From Sinorhizobium fredii (GTDB taxonomy: Bacteria; Pseudomonadota; Alphaproteobacteria; Rhizobiales; Rhizobiaceae), in contig NZ_CP024308.1 in the NCBI RefSeq assembly GCF_002944405.1, positions 62,001-126,000 of the forward strand: a DNA stretch of 64,000 nt. Direction: 5' to 3'. The translations under genes and the position numbers were made by a program. Position 1 is the stretch's first letter, and each line of letters starts with the position of its first letter. Positions 42,355 through 50,025 of this stretch are shown piece after piece. Under the pieces are notes generated by a model. It was not told where the DNA came from. It saw only the letters and a list, made by a program, of their open reading frames with translations, and searched no databases.

Positions 42355-43104
42355 TTAGAGGACGCCGGCTTCGGTCTTGAGCTTCTCGACGAGCTCGGCG
42401 ACCGACTTCACCTTGATGCCGGCCTTGCGGCCGGACGGCTCTTCCGTCTTCAGCACCTTGATCCGTGCCGCGGTGTCGACGCCGAAATCGGCCGGCGTCT
42501 TCTTGTCGAGCGGCTTCTTCTTCGCCTTCATGATGTTCGGCAGCGAGGCGTAGCGCGGCTCGTTGAGGCGCAGGTCGGTGGTGACCACCGCCGGCAGCTT
42601 CAGCTCCACCGTCTGCAGGCCGCCGTCGACCTCGCGGGTGACGTTGACTTTGCCGCCGCCGATCTCGACCTTCGAGGCGAAGGTGCCCTGCGGCCAACCG
42701 AGGAGAGCGGAGAGCATCTGGCCGGTCTGATTGCTATCGTCGTCGATCGCCTGCTTGCCGACAATGATGAGTCCCGGCTGTTCGGCCTCGGCGACACCCT
42801 TGACGATTTTGGCGACGGCGAGCGGCTCGACCTGGTCTTCGGTCTCGACGAGGATCGCCCGGTCGGCGCCCATGGCGAGCGCCGTTCTCAGCGTCTCCTC
42901 GGCCTTGGCCGGCCCGATCGAGACGACGACGACTTCGGAAGCCTTGCCGGCTTCCTTCAAGCGCAAAGCTTCCTCGACGGAGATCTCGTCGAACGGATTC
43001 ATCGACATCTTCACATTGGCAAGCTCGACGCCCGAACCGTCCGCCTTCACCCGGATCTTGACGTTGAAGTCGACGACCCGTTTCACCGTAACTAGGATTT
43101 TCAT
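42355..43104 (-). CDS. etfB: Electron transfer flavoprotein beta subunit
   Basis: A 249-residue ETF beta subunit. It starts [20 protein letters not shown] and has [18 protein letters not shown], the AMP-binding region [13 protein letters not shown] and [23 protein letters not shown] residues ([19 protein letters not shown]). The ATG at 43104 begins the usual N-terminus. A longer frame to 43149 is not needed. It heads the ETF operon, 92 bp after the aminotransferase gene at 43197, so the operon may be read from the promoter near 45.3 kb or from its own. Confidence 0.91.
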   Translation of the reverse strand: MKILVTVKRVVDFNVKIRVKADGSGVELANVKMSMNPFDEISVEEALRLKEAGKASEVVVVSIGPAKAEETLRTALAMGADRAILVETEDQVEPLAVAKIVKGVAEAEQPGLIIVGKQAIDDDSNQTGQMLSALLGWPQGTFASKVEIGGGKVNVTREVDGGLQTVELKLPAVVTTDLRLNEPRYASLPNIMKAKKKPLDKKTPADFGVDTAARIKVLKTEEPSGRKAGIKVKSVAELVEKLKTEAGVL

Positions 43105-43196
43105 TTGGCTGTTCCCCAATTCTAGGCAAAGTAACCCTGTCCGCGGCACGACGCATGCCGCGATCCATGCTGATCAATTCACTGTGGATCTGGCGA

Positions 43197-44549
43197 TCAG
43201 CTTGCCTTGCGGAGGCCTACCTCCAGTGCCTGAAGGATCCGACCGACATCGGCGGCGGTGATCACAAGCGGCGGAGACAAAATAAGATTCGACCCCGACG
43301 TCCTGATCATCACGCCGGCTTCGTAGGCTCCCTCGTAAACCGTCGCGACTGTATCCTTTGGCGCACTAGTCTTCTTTGCTCTGTCCGAGACAAGTTCGAC
43401 GGCGCACATGAGTCCCTTGCCACGCACATCGCCGACGAGTTCGTGTTTGGACTTTAACGCTTGAAGCCCAGCCAACAGCTCTTCTCCGCGCGCCGCAGCA
43501 TTTGCCGCAGTGTTCACACGCATGGTCTCTCGGAGCGTTGCAAGCGCTGCAGCGGCTCCGACGGGATGTCCGGAGTATGTGTAACCATGGCCAATCGCAC
43601 CAAAAACATTGTTGTTGGACTCGAACGCTTCGGCAATCTTTTCCGAGATCATGACCGCTCCGAAGGGGAAGTAGCCATTCGTAAGGGCTTTGGCCGTGGA
43701 AATCAGGTCGGGCTTGACGTTCCAAAGGCGCGAGCCCGTCCATGCTCCTGTTCGCCCGAAGGCGGTGATCACTTCATCCGCGATAAGGAGGATTCCGTGT
43801 CTGTCACAGATCTCACGCATCAAGGGCATGAAGGTGTCGTGGGGTACGATCACACCGCCCGCTCCGAGCACAGGCTCCATGATCAGTGCCGCAATCGTGT
43901 CCGCCCCCTGGAAAGCAATCTCGTCTTCAAACTGCCGGGCGATGGCTGCCGCGATCTCCGCCGGATCTTCCGTGTTGAAGGGGTTGCGATAGGCATAGGG
44001 GGCGGGCAGGTGGATTACTCCCGGCAGCAGCGGCTCATAGTTGCGGCGGAAGTTCGAGTTTCCGTTGACCGAGGCGCCACCGAAATGGGTGCCATGATAG
44101 CCTTTCTTAAGCGCCACGAATTTCGTGCGTTCCGGCTGCCCGTTTACCTTATGATACTGGCGCGCCAGACGAAGGCAGGTTTCGACGGAGTCGGAGCCTC
44201 CGGAAGTGAAGAATGCACGAGTGAGACCGTCCTCCCTGAACCATTCGGTCAGTTCATAGGACAATTCAATCAAAGGCGAGTTGGTCGTGCCGCGGAATGC
44301 TGAGTAATAGGGGAGCTCGTATAGCTGATCCGAAATAGCCTTCTTCACGGGATCGCACGAGTAGCCGAGGTTCACGTTCCAGAGCCCACCGACAGCGTCC
44401 AAGAGGGTGTGGCCAGACAGGTCGGTTATCTCCACGCCCGAAGCCGATCGGACGATCTTCGGAGGATGCGTCCGCATTTCCGCTGGGTGGGCCATTGGAT
44501 GCCATAGGTGGCGAGCATTGTTCTCAACAATGAAGTTCGTATCGCTCAT
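43197..44549 (-). CDS. Class III aminotransferase (omega-amino acid:pyruvate type)
   Basis: A 450-residue PLP aminotransferase. LWHPMAHPAEMR and GGLWNVNLGYSCDPVKKAIS are typical of beta-alanine/taurine:pyruvate aminotransferases. It also has FFTSGGSDSVETCLRLARQY, LLIADEVITAFGRTGAWTGS and the PLP lysine in STAKALTNGYFPFGA. It would move a terminal amino group to pyruvate and give a semialdehyde, which the ALDH at 48541 could oxidise. The ATG at 44549 has GGAG seven bases upstream. An ATG two codons earlier overlaps the HAD stop. It is coupled to the HAD gene. Confidence 0.86.
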   Translation of the reverse strand: MSDTNFIVENNARHLWHPMAHPAEMRTHPPKIVRSASGVEITDLSGHTLLDAVGGLWNVNLGYSCDPVKKAISDQLYELPYYSAFRGTTNSPLIELSYELTEWFREDGLTRAFFTSGGSDSVETCLRLARQYHKVNGQPERTKFVALKKGYHGTHFGGASVNGNSNFRRNYEPLLPGVIHLPAPYAYRNPFNTEDPAEIAAAIARQFEDEIAFQGADTIAALIMEPVLGAGGVIVPHDTFMPLMREICDRHGILLIADEVITAFGRTGAWTGSRLWNVKPDLISTAKALTNGYFPFGAVMISEKIAEAFESNNNVFGAIGHGYTYSGHPVGAAAALATLRETMRVNTAANAAARGEELLAGLQALKSKHELVGDVRGKGLMCAVELVSDRAKKTSAPKDTVATVYEGAYEAGVMIRTSGSNLILSPPLVITAADVGRILQALEVGLRKAS

Positions 44550-44551
44550 CG

Positions 44552-45223
44552 TCATTCTCCGGCTGATATGCCCAGCGCTTCGCAGGCGAGGGAGTAGCTT
44601 TCAGAAGGGCGGGTGACGTCGAAGTGGACTGTGCGCATGCCGACGTTCCGGGCACCGGTGATGTTTCGGAGCTGGTCGTCCACGAAGACGCACTCTTCGG
44701 CGGCGACGCCAAGCGCGCTCGTCACGAAACCATATGATCGGGGGTCGGGCTTCAGGACCTTCGTGTAGGTCGCGTCGACAATCGCGTCGAAATCAGCCAG
44801 GAAGGGCAGTTTGTCCCTGAATCCACTGCCGTAGAAAAGATCGAGTTCGTTCGACAGGATCGCCAGCTTCCGCCCTGCGTTCTTTGCGGCGCGAATCGCC
44901 TCCAACGCTTCCGGGCGGATCATGGCGGCTGGATCGTCGCCGCGGATGCGCTGCAGGAAGCTAGGCAGGTCCACCCATTCTTCGCCGACCAAGCGTCCGG
45001 TCTCGGCCGCCCGCATGTACCAGTAGTCGCGCTCTGAAATGCGGTCGTCCTGCATCTCGCACCACATGGGATCGCTAGCGGGATCGAAAGGTCCCATCCA
45101 ATTGAGAGTACCGGTCGGAACGCCAAGAGCCGCTTCGCTCTGCGGATGGGTTTCGAAGACTGTTTTCGAGATGACGCCGCCGAAATCGAGGACGAGCGCA
45201 CTGCACGATGCCGCCACCTTCAA
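44552..45223 (-). CDS. HAD superfamily hydrolase
   Basis: A 223-residue haloacid dehalogenase-like hydrolase. Motif I is LVLDFGGVISKT. Here the usual DxD is DFG, as in the epoxide-hydrolase-N-terminal-like subgroup. Motif II is ILSNE, motif III KVLKPDPRSYG and motif IV FVDDQLRNI. It may remove phosphate from a small molecule, or act as another type of HAD. It is the first gene of the minus-strand operon, with operator site 4 about 160 bp upstream. The TTG start follows AAGGAAC. GTG two codons later is an alternative. Confidence 0.78.
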   Translation of the reverse strand: MKVAASCSALVLDFGGVISKTVFETHPQSEAALGVPTGTLNWMGPFDPASDPMWCEMQDDRISERDYWYMRAAETGRLVGEEWVDLPSFLQRIRGDDPAAMIRPEALEAIRAAKNAGRKLAILSNELDLFYGSGFRDKLPFLADFDAIVDATYTKVLKPDPRSYGFVTSALGVAAEECVFVDDQLRNITGARNVGMRTVHFDVTRPSESYSLACEALGISAGE

Positions 45224-45384
45224 GTTCCTTTCCTGCTTTCAAAACTACGGAGCGTGCTTCCTGCCCCAGGTGATGATGCCGCCTCCTCGCTCCCTTCCCA
45301 GCATGGTCGAGACAGGGAGGCGCGCTCACTCTTGACGGACTACTTGACAGAACTCAGAACATAATGCAAGCTTTTTAAACTGCT

Positions 45385-45401
45385 GGTGATAATAATGAAC
45401 C
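45385..45401. promoter_or_regulatory. 17-bp IclR-type operator, site 4
   Basis: GGTGATAATAATGAACC is identical to site 3. It lies in the divergent region between the HAD/aminotransferase/etf genes and the TctCBA operon, 36 bp before the tctC start codon. Both directions could be controlled from it. Confidence 0.65.
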
Positions 45402-45436
45402 AAACACGGCAGGAAAGCCAAAGTGGGAGTTTGCAG

Positions 45437-46375
45437 ATGCGAAAATTGCTTACATTGACGCTGATGACGACGCTGCTTGCGGGAGCGGCCTTCGCGCCGG
45501 CTGCCCGTGCGGAATATCCCGAAAGACCTGTGACCTTCATTGTTCCCTGGCCCCCCGGCGATATTGAAGACCAGCTTACGCGCGTCATCGCAGAGGAGAT
45601 GACCAAGGAGACGGGGGTGCCGGCTAAGGTCGTCAACAGGCCCGGAGGGGGGGCCGTGGAGGGCGCGACGGCGGTTGCTCAAGCGGAGCCAGACGGGTAC
45701 ACGATCGGCTCGTTCGTGATTGACGTACCAACGATGCACATCATCCGCGGCAACGCCACGTACAAGCGAGATACCTTCGAGCCGATCGGAATCTTCCTGA
45801 CCTATCCGTTCGCTCTCGTCGCCCTGAAGTCAGCGCCGTACAAGACGCTTAGCGAGCTGGCGGACTACGCGAAGCACAATCCCGTCAAGCTCGCACATTT
45901 CGGTTATGACCTGGTGCCATCGATGGCCACCTTCGCTGCCGCAAAGAGGCTCGGCTTCAAGTTCAGCGCCGACGCGGCGTACGAAATGGTGGACTGCTCC
46001 ACATTGAAGAACGGCGATGCCGACGTGATGAACACGACCATGGCCGTGATTCTGGCATGCAGGGACGACATCAACGTACTCGCCGCTTACACCGACCAGC
46101 CACTGTCGGTAGCGCCCGAAGCTCCGCTTCTTTCGTGGGAGGTACCTGGCCTCGACATCACGCTCTGGAACGGCCTGTTCGTCCCGAAGGGCACACCGCA
46201 GGAAATCAAGGACAAGATCGCGGCGATCGCGAAGAAAGCGGTGCAATCCGACAAGGCGAAGGAGATCGCCGCACCGTCTGGCGCTGGCATCTACTGGATG
46301 GACGCAGCGCACTCGGCTGAACGCATCGCCAAGGACTACCAGAAAGCCGAAGACATCCTCAAGGAGATCCAGTGA
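45437..46375 (+). CDS. Tripartite tricarboxylate transporter binding protein (TctC/Bug family)
   Basis: A 312-residue periplasmic receptor. The signal peptide covers residues 1-25 (MRKLLTLTLMTTLLAGAAFA, ending ARA before EYPERP). The family hallmark YPERPVTFIVPWPPGD is complete. NRPGGGAVEGATAVAQAEPD and YTIGSF follow the TctC pattern. The ATG at 45437 has GGGAG at a spacing of 7. An upstream GTG lies inside the operator. Bug-type receptors bind carboxylates or related small molecules. The ligand is unknown. A 13-bp hairpin separates it from the permease genes, as often seen for binding-protein genes. Confidence 0.88.
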   Translation: MRKLLTLTLMTTLLAGAAFAPAARAEYPERPVTFIVPWPPGDIEDQLTRVIAEEMTKETGVPAKVVNRPGGGAVEGATAVAQAEPDGYTIGSFVIDVPTMHIIRGNATYKRDTFEPIGIFLTYPFALVALKSAPYKTLSELADYAKHNPVKLAHFGYDLVPSMATFAAAKRLGFKFSADAAYEMVDCSTLKNGDADVMNTTMAVILACRDDINVLAAYTDQPLSVAPEAPLLSWEVPGLDITLWNGLFVPKGTPQEIKDKIAAIAKKAVQSDKAKEIAAPSGAGIYWMDAAHSAERIAKDYQKAEDILKEIQ

Positions 46376-46379
46376 CACG

Positions 46380-46410
46380 GGAATGGCGTGCCTACCGGGC
46401 ACGCCATTCC
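46380..46410 (+). repeat. Perfect 13-bp stem-loop after the binding-protein gene
   Basis: GGAATGGCGTGCC (46380-46392) pairs perfectly with 46398-46410 around TACCG. No T-run follows. It is the kind of intercistronic hairpin that keeps binding-protein mRNA more abundant than permease mRNA. Confidence 0.75.
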
Positions 46411-46438
46411 GATAGGCAGCTTATTCTGGAGTTGAGCG

Positions 46439-47029
46439 ATGACCCGCAGCGGACCGCCCGGAACCGAGAGTGAATACATCGAGAGCGAACTGGACGAGGT
46501 CGTGCCGCCCGCCGCGGAAGGACTGGCCGCCGCGATATTTTGCGGAGCAACGATTGTCCTGATTGCGTTGGCACCTTTTGCGACTCGGCCGCAGCCGATC
46601 GACAAAGGGTGGTATCTGGCCCCGGTTAACTGGCCATTGCTCAGCCTTGCACTGGCGCTGGTCTCGGGAGCGATCCTGAGCTGGCGGTTCTGGAGCGCTT
46701 TCCGCTCCACCCCCGACCGCGACGCCTTCCGGCGGGCGTCCCTCTGGGCATTCGGCGGAATGGGAGCGGCCATTGAATACAGCGCCTACTTCTGCGCCTA
46801 CCTAGTCGGCGTCACCTATCTCGGTTTCGCGATCGCCACCGTCTTGTTCCTGCAATTCGTCGCATGGCGCTCCGGGCTGCGCGGCCGCAAATGGGTGCTG
46901 ACCACGCTCGCCGTCGCAGCCGGTATCGTCGTCATATTCAGGCTTGGGATCGATCTGTGGTTCCCGCTTGCACCGATCTTCAAACTCCTTCCCGCCTGGG
47001 TCGGCAATTCACTCGGGGGCGTCCTGTGA
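46439..47029 (+). CDS. Tripartite tricarboxylate transporter small permease (TctB-like)
   Basis: A 196-residue membrane protein with four hydrophobic segments: AAAIFCGATIVLIALAPFA, WPLLSLALALVSGAILSW, AYFCAYLVGVTYLGFAIATV and a C-terminal one near residue 155. It matches the size and layout of TctB subunits, whose sequence is poorly conserved. Its position between tctC- and tctA-like genes supports the call. GGAGTTGAGCG precedes the ATG. Its TGA overlaps the GTG of the tctA-like gene. Confidence 0.8.
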   Translation: MTRSGPPGTESEYIESELDEVVPPAAEGLAAAIFCGATIVLIALAPFATRPQPIDKGWYLAPVNWPLLSLALALVSGAILSWRFWSAFRSTPDRDAFRRASLWAFGGMGAAIEYSAYFCAYLVGVTYLGFAIATVLFLQFVAWRSGLRGRKWVLTTLAVAAGIVVIFRLGIDLWFPLAPIFKLLPAWVGNSLGGVL

Positions 47030-48537
47030 TTGAGAGCTTTCTCCTTGGACTAGAACATGTCGCGACCTGGCAGGTTCTGCTGGCGCTCGTCGCAGGCGCG
47101 CTGTGCGGGATAGTCGTGGGTGCCATTCCGGGATTGGAACCGGCTGGAGCGATGGCGATCCTCCTTCCATTCACCCTGCAAATGGATCCGCTGCCGGGTG
47201 TGACGATCCTGCTCGGGGCCTACGGCGGCGCTTGGTATGGCGGAGCGATACCCGCGATCCTCATCCGCGTACCTGGTACGCCGGTGAACGTTCTCACAAC
47301 TTATGACGGCTATCCGATGGCGCGAAAAGGAATGGCGCATCGTGCTCTGTCGATCGCGTATTCGTCCTCCTTTGTAGGAGGGATTGTAAGCGTGCTCGCG
47401 CTGGTTCTGCTAGCTCCCTACCTCGCCACCGTCGCGGAAAGATTCGGCGCTCCTGAATATGCGATGATCTCCGTGCTCGCGCTCGTCTCCGTCCTGCTGG
47501 CCCACCAAAATCATGTGGTCGCCGCACTCATGTCGCTGGGCTTCGGAATGTTCCTCGGATCGGTAGGTTTCGAGTCACCGTTCAACACGCAGAGGTACAC
47601 GTTCGATCAACAGTGGCTTCTCGGCGGCGTTCCAATGGTGCCTGTCGTAATAGGCCTCTTCGCCATGTCGCAGGCATTCGTACTGCTCAAAACGCCGAGC
47701 TATCCTGACCTCGCGTCGGACTACCAAAGCGGGAATCGCTTCCGCGGGCTATTGGAGGTGTTCAAGTATCCGAGAACAGTGATCCGTTCTTCCGGCCTGG
47801 GCGTATTCCTCGGCCTCCTTCCGGGTATTGGAGAATTCGGCGCGCAATTCCTCTCCTATTCCCTGGCACGTCGCTTCTCTAAGAAGCCGGAAGAGTTCGG
47901 AAAGGGTTCAGCGGAAGGCCTCGTCGCTTCGGAGACTTCCATCAGCGCCTGTACTTCTACGGTCCTTGTTCCACTGCTCTCGCTCGGCATACCCGCCGAC
48001 CCCCTGATGGCGATGCTGCTCGCCGTTTTCATGATCCACAACATCGTGCCGGGACCGCAGCTATTTTCCCAGCACCCGGACTTCATCTCCGGCCTCTATA
48101 TCTCGCTGTTCATCCTCAATCTGGCGATTCTCGGCATACTGCTCTTCGCGACGAAATACATCGTCAGGCTTTCTGGTATCAGCCCTCGCATGATCGGAGC
48201 GACCATTCTCGTTCTGGCGATGATCGGCTCCTATACGCAGAACTATCGCCTCACCGACGCACTGATAACAGTCGTCTTTGCAGTGGTTGGGCGCTTCATG
48301 CTCCGAAACGGGATTCCCGCTTTTCCTTTGGTGATTGGCTTGGTGTTGGGGCCGATGCTGGAGGTTCGTCTCAAACAGTCACTCAGTCTTTCGAAGGGCG
48401 ATCCGATGATTTTCATCGAGCGTCCGATCGCTGCCGTGCTGCTGGCGCTCGCCGTAGGAGCTGTAGGCTTCTTCGCCATCGCCCGGTCAAAGGGCGCCAG
48501 CTTGCCAGTCGCGAAAGACCATAATCAGAAGGCTTAG
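47026..48537 (+). CDS. Tripartite tricarboxylate transporter large permease (TctA-like)
   Basis: A 503-residue transporter with about 11-12 membrane segments. Family motifs are clear: GALCGIVVGAIPGLEPAGAM near the N-terminus and LGVFLGLLPGIGEFGAQFLS in the middle, the paired GxxPG regions of TctA proteins, and LSLGIPADPLMAMLLAVFMI. It forms the secondary transporter with the TctB- and TctC-like proteins. The GTG start overlaps the tctB stop (GTGA). The aldehyde dehydrogenase gene starts three bases after its stop. Confidence 0.9.
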   Translation: MIESFLLGLEHVATWQVLLALVAGALCGIVVGAIPGLEPAGAMAILLPFTLQMDPLPGVTILLGAYGGAWYGGAIPAILIRVPGTPVNVLTTYDGYPMARKGMAHRALSIAYSSSFVGGIVSVLALVLLAPYLATVAERFGAPEYAMISVLALVSVLLAHQNHVVAALMSLGFGMFLGSVGFESPFNTQRYTFDQQWLLGGVPMVPVVIGLFAMSQAFVLLKTPSYPDLASDYQSGNRFRGLLEVFKYPRTVIRSSGLGVFLGLLPGIGEFGAQFLSYSLARRFSKKPEEFGKGSAEGLVASETSISACTSTVLVPLLSLGIPADPLMAMLLAVFMIHNIVPGPQLFSQHPDFISGLYISLFILNLAILGILLFATKYIVRLSGISPRMIGATILVLAMIGSYTQNYRLTDALITVVFAVVGRFMLRNGIPAFPLVIGLVLGPMLEVRLKQSLSLSKGDPMIFIERPIAAVLLALAVGAVGFFAIARSKGASLPVAKDHNQKA

Positions 48538-48540
48538 AAA

Positions 48541-50025
48541 ATGAAGCAGGAACAGATCGACAAACTCCGGGGCGTTCCCGTTCCGGAGCAGGCCCTCTTC
48601 ATTGCCGGTGGCCGCCGCCCCGCTATCAGAGGCGGCAGCCGGGAAGTCGTCTCGCCGCTCGATGGGGCGGCTCTGACGAGGCTGGCCGAGGGCGAAGCCG
48701 CCGATGTCGATATTGCGGTCTCGGCTGCACGTGCGGCGTTCGACAAGGGAGGCTGGTCGAAAGCCTCTCCGGGGGAACGCAAGAAGGTCATGCACCGGAT
48801 CGCGGACCTCATCGAGGGGAACGCGCTCGAAATTGCGGTGCTCGGAGTACGTGACAACGGCACGGAAATCTCCATGGCCTTGAAGGCCGAGCCAGGGAGT
48901 GCTGCGAACACCTTTCGCTACTACGCGGAACTCGCCGACAAGATCTATGGAGAGATCGCCCCGACGCCGGATTCGGTGCTCGGCCTCGTCCACCACGAAC
49001 CGGTGGGTGTTGTGGGCGTCATCGTGCCCTGGAACTTTCCGCTGATGATCGGAGCGTGGAAGATCGCCCCAGCGCTCGCCGCCGGAAACTCTGTGGTGGT
49101 CAAGCCGGCGGAGGTTGCATCGCTCTCCTTGCTCCGCCTCGCCGAGCTTTGTTCCGAAGCCGGGCTTCCCGACGGTGTGCTGAACGTAGTCACCGGCCAA
49201 GGGTCGGTGGTGGGTGAGGCAATCGGTCTTCACCCCGATATCGATGTGCTCGCGTTCACTGGATCAGGCGGCGTCGGTAGGCGGCTGCTGGAATATTCCG
49301 CGCGGTCGAACCTGAAACGGGTCTACCTCGAACTTGGCGGTAAGTCGCCCAACATCGTGTTCGCCGACGCGCCGGACCTGGATCAGGCGGCCAAGACCGC
49401 CGCTTACGGCATTTTCCGGAATTCTGGCCAGGTGTGCGTCGCCGGGTCACGACTGCTCGTTGAAAGATCGATACACAAGGAGTTCTCTGAAAAGGTCTCC
49501 GCGATTGCTGGCACAATAAAGGTCGGCGATCCGTTGGACTTGACGACCGAAGCGGGGGCCATCGCCAGCGAGGACCAGCTCAAGAAAAACCTGGAGCATG
49601 TCGCCCGCGCTCAGGCGCAAGGGGCAGAGCTCAGGGCCGGCGGAAATCGAATCCTTCAGGCGACCGGCGGCTATTTCATGTCTCCGACGGTGTTCGACGG
49701 CGTCACACTGGAAATGACCCTGTTCCGGGAGGAGGTGTTCGGACCTGTCCTCGCTATCACGCCCTTTGAAGACGAGGCGGACGCGATACGGATCGCGAAC
49801 TCGACCGCATATGGACTCGCCTCCGGCGTCTGGACGGCGAACCTTTCGCGCGCGCATCGGATGGTGCGAGCGATCCGGGCAGGAGTAGTTCACGTCAACA
49901 CTTACGGCGGGTCCGACATCACCGTCCCGCTCGGCGGCGTGGGGCAGTCAGGTAACGGCCACGACAAGTCGCCGCACGCGCTGGACAAATATCTCAATCT
50001 CAAGACAGCATGGGTTCAACTTTGA
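48541..50025 (+). CDS. Aldehyde dehydrogenase (NAD(P)-dependent)
   Basis: A 494-residue aldehyde dehydrogenase. GVIVPWNFPLMIGAWKIAPA is the cofactor-site region, LELGGKSPNIVF carries the catalytic glutamate and FRNSGQVCVAGSRLLVE the catalytic cysteine. The overall pattern is closest to betaine-aldehyde or gamma-glutamyl-aminobutyraldehyde (PuuC) enzymes. It probably oxidises an aminoaldehyde or the semialdehyde from the aminotransferase encoded across the operator. It is tightly packed: 3 bp after the transporter gene and sharing one base with the DMGDH-like gene. Confidence 0.9.
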   Translation: MKQEQIDKLRGVPVPEQALFIAGGRRPAIRGGSREVVSPLDGAALTRLAEGEAADVDIAVSAARAAFDKGGWSKASPGERKKVMHRIADLIEGNALEIAVLGVRDNGTEISMALKAEPGSAANTFRYYAELADKIYGEIAPTPDSVLGLVHHEPVGVVGVIVPWNFPLMIGAWKIAPALAAGNSVVVKPAEVASLSLLRLAELCSEAGLPDGVLNVVTGQGSVVGEAIGLHPDIDVLAFTGSGGVGRRLLEYSARSNLKRVYLELGGKSPNIVFADAPDLDQAAKTAAYGIFRNSGQVCVAGSRLLVERSIHKEFSEKVSAIAGTIKVGDPLDLTTEAGAIASEDQLKKNLEHVARAQAQGAELRAGGNRILQATGGYFMSPTVFDGVTLEMTLFREEVFGPVLAITPFEDEADAIRIANSTAYGLASGVWTANLSRAHRMVRAIRAGVVHVNTYGGSDITVPLGGVGQSGNGHDKSPHALDKYLNLKTAWVQL

